DNA of 43,571 nucleotides from an uncultured Synergistales bacterium. Lineage in GTDB: Bacteria; Synergistota; Synergistia; Synergistales; Aminobacteriaceae. The stretch is taken from the NCBI GenBank assembly GCA_905235395.1, contig CAJOLN010000002.1, forward strand, positions 1-43,571, given 5' to 3'. The position numbers and the translations under genes were made by a program. Positions 7,473 to 15,444 of the stretch are shown here, piece after piece; positions within the stretch are counted from its first letter, which is position 1, and every line of letters begins with the position of its first letter. Under the pieces are notes generated by a model, which worked only from the letters and a program-made list of their open reading frames with translations, had not been told where the DNA came from and made no database searches.

Positions 7473-8597
7473 ATGTTAGGCGACAACATAAAGAAGCTCG
7501 GTTTTGGTTTAATGCGTCTTCCGAGAATTGAAGGCAGTGATGACGTAATTGACATCGAGCAGACAAAACAAATGGTTGATGAATTTCTTGCGGCAGGGTT
7601 CACGTATTTCGATACTGCGTGGGCATATCCCGGAAGTGAGGACGCAGTACGTCAGGCACTTGTTGAACGCTATCCCAGAGAAAAATTTCAGCTTGCAACG
7701 AAAAATGCAGTGTGGATAGGACGAAAGACAAAAGAAGATGCAATTGAACAATACAATACTTCACTTCGCAGGACAGGAGCAGGATATTTCGATTTCTATC
7801 TTCTTCATAATCTCGGAGATTCACGGACAAAAGTATTTGATGATCTTGATCTCTGGAATTATTTTCTCAGCGAGAAGGAAAAAGGAAAAATTAAGCACTT
7901 GGGATTTTCGTTTCATTCGACACCTGAACAATTAGACGAAATTTTGAATGCACACCCTGAAGCGGAGTTCGTACAGTTACAGATAAACTATGCAGACTGG
8001 GATAGTCATTCGATTCAGTCCGGGAAATGCTATGAGGTTGCACGCAGATATAATAAGCCAGTTATCATTATGGAGCCTGTCAAAGGAGGGAACTTAGCGA
8101 ATCCTCCTGAGAGTGTAGCGAAAATATTCAAGAATGCAGAACCAGAATCATCATGTGCATCATGGGCTTTGAGATTCGCAGCAGACCTTGAAGGAGTGAT
8201 TACGGTTTTGTCTGGAATGTCGAGCATTGAGCAGATGAGAGATAATCTTTCATTCATGAAGGATTTCACGCACCTAATGCCCGAACAGAAAAATGTGATT
8301 GAACGTGCACGCATTGAACTCGCAAGTATTCCCGTCATACCCTGCACAACATGCAATTATTGTTCTAAGGTCTGCCCGATGAACATAGGTATATCTGGAT
8401 CATTCGGGGCATTGAACATGTATGCTCTCTATAAGAATTACAGCCTCGCAAAGATAAGGCATAACTGGGACGTTATGGGTCATGGCCACAAGAGAGCAAA
8501 TGAATGCATAAAGTGTGGTGCATGTGAAGGTGTATGTCCTCAGCATATAGAAATTCGCAAAGAACTTGAACGTGTTGCAGAGACATTCAAAGATTAA
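7473..8597 (+). CDS. Aldo/keto reductase with C-terminal 2x[4Fe-4S] ferredoxin domain
   Basis: 374 residues. The N-terminal barrel (about 1-270) shows the AKR pattern: L-G-F-G-L-M-R-L-P, the Y-F-D-T-A-W-A-Y catalytic D/Y segment, A-T-K (lysine) and Y-L-L-H-N (histidine). The C-terminus has two ferredoxin cysteine sets, C-x2-C-x2-C-x3-C-P beginning at about residue 290 and again at about 345, so each holds a [4Fe-4S] cluster. This architecture is common in anaerobes, where electrons probably come from ferredoxin as well as NAD(P)H; the substrate is unknown. I chose the ATG at 7473 because GAGGGAG at 7457-7463 is nine bases upstream; earlier in-frame ATGs at 7455 and 7467 fit less well. Confidence 0.9.
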   Translation: MLGDNIKKLGFGLMRLPRIEGSDDVIDIEQTKQMVDEFLAAGFTYFDTAWAYPGSEDAVRQALVERYPREKFQLATKNAVWIGRKTKEDAIEQYNTSLRRTGAGYFDFYLLHNLGDSRTKVFDDLDLWNYFLSEKEKGKIKHLGFSFHSTPEQLDEILNAHPEAEFVQLQINYADWDSHSIQSGKCYEVARRYNKPVIIMEPVKGGNLANPPESVAKIFKNAEPESSCASWALRFAADLEGVITVLSGMSSIEQMRDNLSFMKDFTHLMPEQKNVIERARIELASIPVIPCTTCNYCSKVCPMNIGISGSFGALNMYALYKNYSLAKIRHNWDVMGHGHKRANECIKCGACEGVCPQHIEIRKELERVAETFKD

Positions 8598-8610
8598 GTG
8601 AAAAATTTTC

Positions 8611-8645
8611 ATTCCCCTTCAGTTAATGTGAGGGGGAATTTTGAT
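8611..8645. terminator. Bidirectional intrinsic terminator between convergent genes
   Basis: An 11-bp stem (ATTCCCCTTCA with TGAGGGGGAAT) around a 7-base loop. T-rich sequence follows on the plus strand and a GAAAATTTTT run on the minus strand, so it can serve both the reductase and the 8650 gene. Confidence 0.8.
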
Positions 8646-8649
8646 TTAT

Positions 8650-9159
8650 TCAGAATATCCTTAAGAGCTTGCCGAGAAATATTGCATCATCATTCGTGAA
8701 TATCCTGCAGAGATTTTTATTGTAGTACCTCAAATCATCTGTAACATCCCTCAGTATATTAAACTCTCCGCCGTGATAATCAGAAAGTTCATTTGCTTCA
8801 TCTTCAAGCAGATAATCACAGAATCCATTTGACTCTAGCATCTTATCCAGAAAAATTCTGCCGCTGATAGATCTCCTTTTCAGCACAAAAGGAAGTCCGA
8901 CCATGAAGTTCGGAGAGAAATCACGAATATCAAGATACTTCACCTGTTTTGAATTTCGTCCGATGCTGATAGTATTTTTCATGATTTCAGCATAGATAAT
9001 ACGCGCTTTCAAAATATCAAAGGCAATCTTAATTTTCGTATGACCATTCTCCTCAACGCATACGTACCATTGATATACTATCTGTTCTTTATCCCATAAA
9101 CCTTTTTTGCTGACATCAGAGACAAGATACTTCCGTTCATTTTCTTCAAGCGTAATCAT
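8650..9159 (-). CDS. CYTH-like (triphosphate tunnel metalloenzyme fold) protein
   Basis: 169 residues from the ATG at 9159, which overlaps the upstream stop as ATGA and has GGAGTG before it. The N-terminus M-I-T-L-E-E-N-E-R-K-Y-L-V matches the CYTH E-x-E-x-K signature. A Q-x-Y-V strand, a K-I-K-I strand (in place of R-x-R), V-L-K-R-R-S and a D-Y-L-L-E-D-E-A-N-E strand follow in the usual CYTH order. CYTH enzymes bind triphosphates and divalent metal in a beta tunnel (ThiT-type hydrolases, class IV adenylate cyclases, polyphosphatases). The assignment is from pattern, not from a search. It is the last gene of an operon with two ATP-grasp proteins; see findings. Confidence 0.6.
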   Translation of the reverse strand: MITLEENERKYLVSDVSKKGLWDKEQIVYQWYVCVEENGHTKIKIAFDILKARIIYAEIMKNTISIGRNSKQVKYLDIRDFSPNFMVGLPFVLKRRSISGRIFLDKMLESNGFCDYLLEDEANELSDYHGGEFNILRDVTDDLRYYNKNLCRIFTNDDAIFLGKLLRIF

Positions 9160-10343
9160 GATTTCACTCCGCATTTAAACAATAGTTCATTTGCAATATC
9201 ATCGGCAGTAAAAGCATCTGAACCGTCAGCTGATTCATACATCACCGTAAATATGAAATCCGCATTTGATGAAAAATCTGCTTTCCTCTCTGGATGAAGG
9301 ACATTAATCTGAAGCTCGCATTTTCCTAATCTCTGTTCAAAAACTCTGCGGCATTCTTCCAAATCGTAATGCACAGGCACGCGCAAACGATTAAACACAT
9401 AATCCATTCTAAGAAACGGCGACATAACATAAAAGCTGTCAACATTCTGGTTAGTGATGAGGCTGATATACTCTTCAATAATGTCCCGGCCATAGATTCG
9501 CGAAATAAATTTCTTGTAGTAACTTCCTCCTCCTACACCAATATCCATTTCTATCACATCAATCCTAGAATCCGAAACTATAACATCTGCCTTAATGATA
9601 GTACTGATGATGCCGGAAGATTTTACGAAACGACCGAAAAAATTTCTGAGCCTGGACAAATCTTTCTCCTCATAGCGAAGTCTGCCGAGAAAGAATGTTC
9701 CGCGATACGATTCACGCAATATAGGAGCAAGAAGTTTAATCTGCCTGTCTTGGACAATCAACATACAGCGGTATTCTCTCCCTCTTTGAAGAACCTGAAT
9801 AACACTCTCTGAAGCAATCATCCGTTTATCAAGCATATCTGAGAGTTCCTGCTTGCTTACGATTTCAACTCCTTCACTGCCTCGTCCTGCAGAAGGTTTC
9901 ACTATAAACATTTTATCAGAACATTCTGCGCTTAATTCTTGAATAGATAAGTTTTTTGCTCTCCATGTTTTTATCTTTGATAAATTATACTTGCTGTACA
10001 TTCTCTGCTGCTGAATTTTATCCGAACCAACTATCAGAGATTCAGGTATGGCAGTATGTGTATGATAATAATTCGTTAACCTCTGAACTACATCAATCGC
10101 TCCTCCTCCAGCAAAAGAACCTACAGCTGTTATTCTGACCGCAAGAGAGTCAATCCACGCCGAAGCACCTTCAAAATCACGTGTATCAATTTCTGCTGTG
10201 TAATCACATAATGAAACTGCCTCTTCGGAATTTTTCCCCTTCCCGAATCCAATGACTTTATACCCGTGTGCCTTAAGTCTTTTTATGAATTCAAGCTGAC
10301 CGTAACCAATGCCGACTGAAATCACAAAATTTTTATTAATCAT
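9156..10343 (-). CDS. ATP-grasp domain protein (second of pair)
   Basis: 395 residues from the ATG at 10343, in an ATGA overlap with the upstream ATP-grasp gene and with GGAAGA before it; an in-frame ATG at 10358 is an alternative. The N-terminal Rossmann-like domain starts V-I-S-V-G-I-G-Y-G-Q-L-E-F-I. The ATP-grasp core shows F-I-V-K-P-S-A-G-R-G-S-E-G-V (lysine and glycine-rich loop, about residue 150) and V-I-E-M-D-I-G-V-G-G-G-S-Y (metal-site acidic segment, about residue 270). The family ligates a carboxylate to an amine or thiol through an acyl phosphate; the substrate is not known. A C-terminal region of about 100 residues is unlike standard family members. Confidence 0.75.
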   Translation of the reverse strand: MINKNFVISVGIGYGQLEFIKRLKAHGYKVIGFGKGKNSEEAVSLCDYTAEIDTRDFEGASAWIDSLAVRITAVGSFAGGGAIDVVQRLTNYYHTHTAIPESLIVGSDKIQQQRMYSKYNLSKIKTWRAKNLSIQELSAECSDKMFIVKPSAGRGSEGVEIVSKQELSDMLDKRMIASESVIQVLQRGREYRCMLIVQDRQIKLLAPILRESYRGTFFLGRLRYEEKDLSRLRNFFGRFVKSSGIISTIIKADVIVSDSRIDVIEMDIGVGGGSYYKKFISRIYGRDIIEEYISLITNQNVDSFYVMSPFLRMDYVFNRLRVPVHYDLEECRRVFEQRLGKCELQINVLHPERKADFSSNADFIFTVMYESADGSDAFTADDIANELLFKCGVKS

Positions 10344-11461
10344 AGCATATTCTTCCATGCTTCCCTTTCTGCAAGATATATATCTGCTGTATCAGTGCGC
10401 TTGTATATATCTGAGCTGTATATTAAATCCAAATACTTTTCTGCAATTTCCCTGCCGCCTTTATGCCACACACAATTTTTGTCTTCAAGCAATGCTTCTC
10501 TGATTCCTCCGCTCCAGAAATATGCAGTCAGTTTCTCCGAATAATTTTCCGGCATTCGATTCATTATTCCGTAATCAGACAGAAACGCTTCGATAAAAGG
10601 TATCCCCGCATCAACGTAAAGCTGAGACGGTCCCCACATGCGAGGATTTGCCTCTATCATATAATAATTGCTGCCCTTCCTGCGCAGTTCGACCATTATG
10701 AACCCATAAAAACCTAAAGACCTGAACATACGCATATAATCATCGGATATTTTTTCGCGGTGTGTATCCCACGAGATTGCTGCAATGATTGATTTTCCGC
10801 CGGGCTGCTGAACAAGATTCCTCTGTGAGAACGATAAAGTCTTTCCATGTCTTGAAAGATAATACAGCAGATAAATACTCTCGCCGTCAACATACTCTTG
10901 AATGTCGAAATCAGAAGCGCTGTAATTCGGTAAAAATTCTTTGTGCTTGTCTTCATTATCAACAATTACGGGGATCAATCGTTTTCCTGACGATGAAACA
11001 TACGAAACAGGTTTTGCCGCATACATGAATTTATACGTATCAGATATTTTAACTATCTGCGGAACTTTAAATCCTTCGGCACGGCATAAGTCCCAGAAAG
11101 TATGCTTATCGGAAATTTTTTCGTAAATATCTTTGTCAGCAAGAGGGACTGTAACACCAAGCGATTCAATTTCTTCACGGTTATTGAGCAAAAATCTGTT
11201 CAGCCCTTCGCTGCTCGGTACAACCAGTGTAACATCACCGGCGGCCTCATCAGCAATCATCTTCATTGCTCCGTATAACTCCGGCTTGTAAAGTTCACGA
11301 TGCTTACGTATTAAGCATACATTCTTAACGTATAATGATCTCAAAACAGGGTCATCATCTCCACACGCCAATATCCTGACATCTTCAATGTGATTTTTCT
11401 CCAAAGCACGGAGCATAGCTACAACTGCACGCTGATTAAAACCAGAGAATACAATTATCAT
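10340..11461 (-). CDS. ATP-grasp domain protein (first of pair, carbamoyl-phosphate-synthase-like)
   Basis: 373 residues. N-terminal V-F-S-G-F-N-Q-R-A-V-V, then a D-K-H-T-F-W-D-L-C segment near residue 117, D-I-Q-E-Y-V-D-G-E-S near 186, and the ATP-grasp signature M-V-E-L-R-R-K followed by Y-M-I-E-A-N-P-R-M-W-G-P-S near 275, where the E and N residues bind Mg-ATP. It resembles the large family of stand-alone ATP-grasp ligases linked to amino acid, peptide or sugar amidation. First gene of a three-gene minus-strand operon whose genes overlap by four bases each. Its leader lies in the 11462-11842 gap, and no good promoter was found on this strand. Confidence 0.8.
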   Translation of the reverse strand: MIIVFSGFNQRAVVAMLRALEKNHIEDVRILACGDDDPVLRSLYVKNVCLIRKHRELYKPELYGAMKMIADEAAGDVTLVVPSSEGLNRFLLNNREEIESLGVTVPLADKDIYEKISDKHTFWDLCRAEGFKVPQIVKISDTYKFMYAAKPVSYVSSSGKRLIPVIVDNEDKHKEFLPNYSASDFDIQEYVDGESIYLLYYLSRHGKTLSFSQRNLVQQPGGKSIIAAISWDTHREKISDDYMRMFRSLGFYGFIMVELRRKGSNYYMIEANPRMWGPSQLYVDAGIPFIEAFLSDYGIMNRMPENYSEKLTAYFWSGGIREALLEDKNCVWHKGGREIAEKYLDLIYSSDIYKRTDTADIYLAEREAWKNML

Positions 11462-11657
11462 CGCAAGTTCTCATCATGGTCTATCTCAACAACTCCTGTC
11501 TTCAACTCTGAAATTATTTGTTACATATTGAGATTTCCATCAAGAAAAAATCTGCGCAATATTCATAATCCAGATACAAAGACTACAAAACATGCGCAAA
11601 AACAATCTTGCACATAACTGCACATAACATAATCTTTCCGTAGTCTTAACTTTCCTA

Positions 11658-11668
11658 TGTGCTATAAT
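11658..11668 (+). promoter_or_regulatory. Extended -10 promoter upstream of cobS
   Basis: TGTGCTATAAT has a perfect TATAAT with a TGTG extension one base before it and no clear -35. Transcription would start near 11675, exactly at the base of the inverted repeat 11676-11765. Confidence 0.55.
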
Positions 11669-11675
11669 TGACACG

Positions 11676-11765
11676 AGGACAAAATAAAGAATACTGGCTT
11701 GTACGATTGCAAGTCATGTGCGTAATATATCAAGCAAAATTATTATAGCATAAAAATTTTGTCCT
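11676..11765 (+). other. Candidate structured leader RNA or small RNA upstream of cobS
   Basis: AGGACAAAAT at 11676-11685 is the perfect complement of ATTTTGTCCT at 11756-11765, and inside lies a 7-bp hairpin (TGGCTTG with CAAGTCA, one G-T). The region is about 90 bases, sits directly after an extended -10 box, and is followed by a T-rich tract (11768-11790). I do not recognise a cobalamin riboswitch consensus in it, so the ligand or role is unknown. The whole gap 11462-11842 contains no convincing ORF. Confidence 0.4.
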
Positions 11766-11842
11766 TGCTTTTATTGTATTTTTTTATTTGTTCAGCAGAT
11801 ATATAATTCTATTGATTGTTATTCCCTGTTACATTCTGTTAC

Positions 11843-12595
11843 ATGGAGTGTTTGAAAATTTTAACCTCGTTCTTAATTGCAGTTTCGTTCATCTCAATAT
11901 TGCCAATATCAGTTCAGGAATGGAACTCTTGTAACCTTCGCTTCTTCTGCATTATGCTTCCCATTGCAGGAATATTATTTTCGCTCTCATGGTTTATTCT
12001 ATGGTTCACACTTTCACATCTCGTAATGCTCTCATGCAGTCTTCGGGGATTTATTATGTGCATATTCACACTCGCATTAACCGGCGGACTTCACACTGAT
12101 GGATTGATGGACACATGCGATGCAATATTCTCACATAAAGACCGTGAGACGCGTTTGAAAATTCTATCAGATACTCACGCAGGAAGTTTCGCAGTTATGG
12201 GCTGCATTATTATTCTCATGGCCAAGTCATTTCTTTTCGCTGAACTCTTAATGTCTCATACTGACATTCTCACACTCTCATTCATTCCGTCATATTCGCG
12301 GCTTGGAATGTCATTTATACTCGTTAATCTTCCATTCGCAAAGAATAACGGCCTTGCTGTAATGTTAGGTTCATCACGGAATAAGCACGATAACATTTCA
12401 ATTGTCATTATGCTTCTGGTATTCTCATTCTTCACTCATAAGATAATTCCCTTCATCATGATTATATTTGCGTTCCTTTGGGGTAAACTGTGCATGAAAA
12501 TCTTCGGAGGCATAACGGGTGATTTGCTCGGTGCATTCGTTGAGCTTTCTGAAGTCATTATGCTAATGGGACTGGTGATATTGAATTGCATCTGA
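11843..12595 (+). CDS. cobS: Adenosylcobinamide-GDP ribazoletransferase (cobalamin-5'-phosphate synthase)
   Basis: 250 residues, a multi-pass membrane enzyme joining adenosylcobinamide-GDP with alpha-ribazole in the last steps of cobalamin assembly. The diagnostic motif lies near residues 78-110: L-T-G-G-L-H-T-D-G-L-M-D-T-C-D-A, then S-H-K-D-R-E-T-R-L and L-S-D-T-H-A-G. Length is typical (about 250). An in-frame TTG at 11816 would add nine residues, but the family starts near the ATG at 11843; neither has a good ribosome site. Its stop overlaps the start of a CobU-like gene. Confidence 0.9.
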   Translation: MECLKILTSFLIAVSFISILPISVQEWNSCNLRFFCIMLPIAGILFSLSWFILWFTLSHLVMLSCSLRGFIMCIFTLALTGGLHTDGLMDTCDAIFSHKDRETRLKILSDTHAGSFAVMGCIIILMAKSFLFAELLMSHTDILTLSFIPSYSRLGMSFILVNLPFAKNNGLAVMLGSSRNKHDNISIVIMLLVFSFFTHKIIPFIMIIFAFLWGKLCMKIFGGITGDLLGAFVELSEVIMLMGLVILNCI

Positions 12596-12960
12596 TACTT
12601 GGAGGGCGTTACATGGGCAAGAGAGCCTATGCATTGAAGCTCTACGGACACTTTGATTATGAGTGCGATTTTGAAAGTGAAAACGATATAACAGCTTCAG
12701 GATTAATCACAAACATACATACAGGAATTAGAAAACTCATGCTCGAAAATATAAACCCTCGTGAGTTCTTCATGTCCAGAATAAATATTCTCAGGCAGTG
12801 CGTCATAATCGGTAATGATATTTCATGCGGCGTAATTCCCCTTGATGAGTTCTCCCGTAAATGGCGTGATGAGACCGGCAAGATATATCAGGAATTAGCG
12901 AGGGAAGCAGAGATTGTAGACAGGATATTTGCGGGGTTATCATTAAGGCTGAAAGGGTGA
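12586..12960 (+). CDS. Shortened CobU-like protein (adenosylcobinamide kinase / guanylyltransferase family)
   Basis: 124 residues against about 175-185 for CobU. The N-terminus L-I-L-G-G-R-Y-M-G-K-R-A-Y-A aligns with the CobU P-loop (GGxxSGKS), but the last S/T is R. The C-terminus aligns well: V-I-I-G-N-D-I-S-C-G-V-I-P, F-S-R-K-W-R-D-E-T-G, and a terminal A-G-L-S-L-R-L-K-G. The middle, which in CobU carries the guanylyl-accepting histidine segment, is missing or much reduced. The TTG at 12586 is needed to include the P-loop; the ATG at 12613 has a strong GGAGGG before it but would start inside the P-loop. Overlap with cobS points to the cobalamin pathway. It may keep only part of the activity. 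Confidence 0.7.
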   Translation: MHLILGGRYMGKRAYALKLYGHFDYECDFESENDITASGLITNIHTGIRKLMLENINPREFFMSRINILRQCVIIGNDISCGVIPLDEFSRKWRDETGKIYQELAREAEIVDRIFAGLSLRLKG

Positions 12961-12966
12961 AATGAT

Positions 12967-13740
12967 ATGTATGTATTCTTTGACATAGACGGAACGCTGA
13001 TTAGCCATAGAGGGATCAGCCACATACCAGATGAAACACGAAAGGCAGTGAATGAACTCAAAGCACATGGCCATGTTCCTGCAATCGCAACAGGACGCAC
13101 GTATTTTCTCGCAAAGAACGCGGCAAAAGAATTCGGAATTGAATATCTAGTGTGTTCTGGAGGCTCAGAAATAATTGTGAGAGGTGAAAAGATTTACGAG
13201 AAATATTTTCCCGATGAGCATATTAAATCGTTTGTGAAAGTTGCAGAGAAATTCCCGAAGGTTTGTGCTGCTGTTGACGATAAATATTTGTATGCCGGAA
13301 ATGCTTTCAGTGATTTCTTCGCATACTTCAATTCACAGGCTGGTTACGACTGCATACGCCCGTTAAGCGAAATGAAACGCGCAATAATATGTTACATTAT
13401 GCTTCCTCATGAGACACTGACACATGAACACGGGATATTCTATTCTCCTCCTGAAGGTGTGAGGCTTGAACTCATGCATCAGTTCACGGAAGCGAGACAT
13501 GCAAGTGCATCGAAATGGAACGGAATAGAAATGCTGATTGCGAATGAAGGTGCAAGTCTTGATGATGTGATTGTCTTCGGAGACGGGCCTAATGATATTG
13601 AGATGATTGAACGTGCGAAGATTGGTGTTGCTGTTGAACGTGCAGGCGATGACGTGAAGATACATGCAGATTATGTATGTGAAGACATTGATGACGGAGG
13701 AATATTGAAGGCTTGTGAACATCTTGGCCTGATTGCATAA
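12967..13740 (+). CDS. HAD-superfamily hydrolase, Cof/IIB type
   Basis: 257 residues. Motif I is F-F-D-I-D-G-T-L at residues 4-11 (nucleophile and acid/base Asp), motif II A-I-A-T-G-R-T at about 38-44, and motif IV V-I-V-F-G-D-G-P-N-D-I-E-M near 200, all in the order of Cof-type sugar-phosphate or flavin-phosphate phosphatases with a C2B cap. The start ATG follows AAGGGTGAAA. It follows the CobU-like gene by six bases, so it is probably cotranscribed; a phosphatase acting on a cobalamin intermediate is possible but unproven. Confidence 0.88.
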   Translation: MYVFFDIDGTLISHRGISHIPDETRKAVNELKAHGHVPAIATGRTYFLAKNAAKEFGIEYLVCSGGSEIIVRGEKIYEKYFPDEHIKSFVKVAEKFPKVCAAVDDKYLYAGNAFSDFFAYFNSQAGYDCIRPLSEMKRAIICYIMLPHETLTHEHGIFYSPPEGVRLELMHQFTEARHASASKWNGIEMLIANEGASLDDVIVFGDGPNDIEMIERAKIGVAVERAGDDVKIHADYVCEDIDDGGILKACEHLGLIA

Positions 13741-13741
13741 A
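13713..13741 (+). promoter_or_regulatory. Weak candidate promoter before the 13748-13872 element
   Basis: TTGTGA at 13713-13718, 17 bases, CATAAA at 13736-13741, at the end of the HAD gene. A start near 13748 would match the left end of the repeat structure. Weak match. Confidence 0.25.
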
Positions 13742-13747
13742 AACAGC

Positions 13748-13872
13748 ATCCGCAGAAACCGTGTAATGAGTGTTCTGACCCGTCCCTAATAAGACATTTA
13801 AGCCTGTGGCATCAGCCTGAAGTAAACGAGTGTTGGCTCAGAACGTAATCACTATCACGTGAATCCGCAGAA
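13748..13872. repeat. Direct-repeat-flanked inverted-repeat element (MITE-like or structured ncRNA)
   Basis: ATCCGCAGAA occurs at 13748-13757 and again at 13863-13872. Between them are imperfect terminal inverted repeats whose core is GTTCTGA (13772-13778) against TCAGAAC (13838-13844), extended outward by TGA/TCA and GTG/CAC pairs. The 59-base middle has a further small hairpin. There is no ORF. It may be a small non-autonomous mobile element with 10-bp target duplication or a long-hairpin RNA (6S-like); neither is established. Confidence 0.4.
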
Positions 13873-13926
13873 GCATGTGATAAATTATATCAGGTTTTGA
13901 AATTTTTCAATGCGAGGTTGTGAATC

Positions 13927-15384
13927 ATGATTAAGAAATTTAGAAGTGTCTTTGTTCCCGCTCTCTTTATCTTATTGTTGAACTCTGGCATTGCTCATTC
14001 AGTCACTCGTTATGAATTCCTCTCTAACTTACTCACTGCAAGAGGCTTAGACTGGAGCGACTCAGAAGAAGCACAGTACAATGACGGTGCAGGGTTTATT
14101 CTCAAGAGCGGATACGTAACAGATGATGTTGAACGTCTTAACGGCAATGTAACGAGGCGTGAAGTGTTACGCTGGTGCATTCAGTCTCTTGGCCTGACGT
14201 TTGAGGCAGAATTACTTTCTGATTATCCGTTACCCTTTGAAGATGCAAAGAAACTCACGGAATTTGAACGAGGCTGTCTGGTTGTTGCGTCTAACATGAA
14301 CCCTCCGATTTTCACATACGATGAGAAGTTCAGAGGCAATGACCAGTTAACGCAGAATGAAGCCAGAGAAATTTATAACAGAATCAGAAGTGCAAGCATG
14401 AACCTTACGTTTGATATGGTGCGTAACCCTGTGAAAGGTCTTCGCGTATTCATTCACCGTGAAGGAGTTCCTACAGGCTATCCGTCATGGCGTGTATTAG
14501 TTACAGGACTTCCAAGCAAAGCTAATGCTGAAGAAACAAAACGCATTTTAAAAACGCAGGGCTATGATGTGAATGTTACATCTTCAGGAGGCTCTTATGG
14601 ATTCAGGACACAGAAAATTGATGACTATAATCAGGTCAGAAGAATGCTGGGATATGCGAAGCTGAGAAAATTAAGCGCAAAAGTTTGGCCCTCAATGACA
14701 AACACAAATATGCGTATAGTTCCAAGATTCTGGATCATGCTGGTGATAGATCCGTCTTACTGGAAAATTCAGCCTATTGCTTCGTATCTTGGCCCTAACG
14801 ATTTAGCTCCCCTCTCGCGAATCAATTCAGAGAATGAAGCAGGAGCATCAATCAATGCAGGGTTCTTCGCAACACAGAAAGGAGGCAGGGGTTATCCAAT
14901 CGGGGCACTGAAAATTTCAGGGAGAATGATAAGCGAGGCTTACGAAAATCGCGGCTATCTTGGCTGGAATAATGAAGATGACGAAGCAGTATTTGCAGTT
15001 GCATCAGAGGAAGCTAATTCGTGGGTCAACATGAGCAATATCATTCAGGCCGGGCCATTATTAATTGAGAACGGAAATCCCTCAATGCATGATGAAAATT
15101 TCAATAATACGTTCACTACAGCAAGACACCCTAGATCTGCTGTAGGTCTCACGAATGAAGGAAAATGGGTCTTCCTTGCTGTAGACGGCAGAAACGGAAT
15201 GCATTCATCAGGAGCAACTATAAGCGAACTCACAGACATAATGCGTGCAAAGAATATAATCTATGCTCTGAATCTCGACGGAGGAGGCTCAACTGAAATC
15301 ATCATCAACGGAAAGATATATAACATGCCTTCAGACGGTCATGAAAGAAACATAAGCTATGCATTGGGCGCAATATCTCGCTAA
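13927..15384 (+). CDS. Secreted phosphodiester glycosidase (NAGPA-type) with SLH-like N-terminus
   Basis: 485 residues. A signal peptide (residues 1-25) is followed by an SLH-like helical region (about 28-165, beginning T-R-Y-E-F-L and with a second copy around V-T-R-R-E-V-L), a SPOR-like segment near 185-250 (W-R-V-L-V-T-G-L-P-S with K-x-x-x-E-T-K-R-I-L), and a C-terminal NAGPA domain (about 265-485). NAGPA marks: I-N-A-G-F-F, R-H-P-R-S-A-V-G, V-D-G-R-N and L-N-L-D-G-G-G-S-T. The family cleaves phosphodiester-linked sugars. The SLH and SPOR-like parts suggest anchoring to peptidoglycan or secondary wall polymers. Confidence 0.85.
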   Translation: MIKKFRSVFVPALFILLLNSGIAHSVTRYEFLSNLLTARGLDWSDSEEAQYNDGAGFILKSGYVTDDVERLNGNVTRREVLRWCIQSLGLTFEAELLSDYPLPFEDAKKLTEFERGCLVVASNMNPPIFTYDEKFRGNDQLTQNEAREIYNRIRSASMNLTFDMVRNPVKGLRVFIHREGVPTGYPSWRVLVTGLPSKANAEETKRILKTQGYDVNVTSSGGSYGFRTQKIDDYNQVRRMLGYAKLRKLSAKVWPSMTNTNMRIVPRFWIMLVIDPSYWKIQPIASYLGPNDLAPLSRINSENEAGASINAGFFATQKGGRGYPIGALKISGRMISEAYENRGYLGWNNEDDEAVFAVASEEANSWVNMSNIIQAGPLLIENGNPSMHDENFNNTFTTARHPRSAVGLTNEGKWVFLAVDGRNGMHSSGATISELTDIMRAKNIIYALNLDGGGSTEIIINGKIYNMPSDGHERNISYALGAISR

Positions 15385-15393
15385 AAAAGAAAA

Positions 15394-15404
15394 TGTGCTA
15401 AAAT
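15394..15404 (+). promoter_or_regulatory. Extended -10 promoter of the 15445 gene
   Basis: TGTGCTAAAAT ten bases after the preceding stop: a TGTG extension one base before TAAAAT, no clear -35. Leader of about 35 bases. Confidence 0.5.
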
Positions 15405-15444
15405 ACACGGAAATTTATATATTAGTGAAAGGTTGTGCAATTTT

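Noticed and set aside
11640-11842. A cobalamin riboswitch before cobS
   Set aside because: I did not see the conserved B12-box core (AGYCAGGA-like) or the GCCACTG element; only generic inverted repeats are visible.
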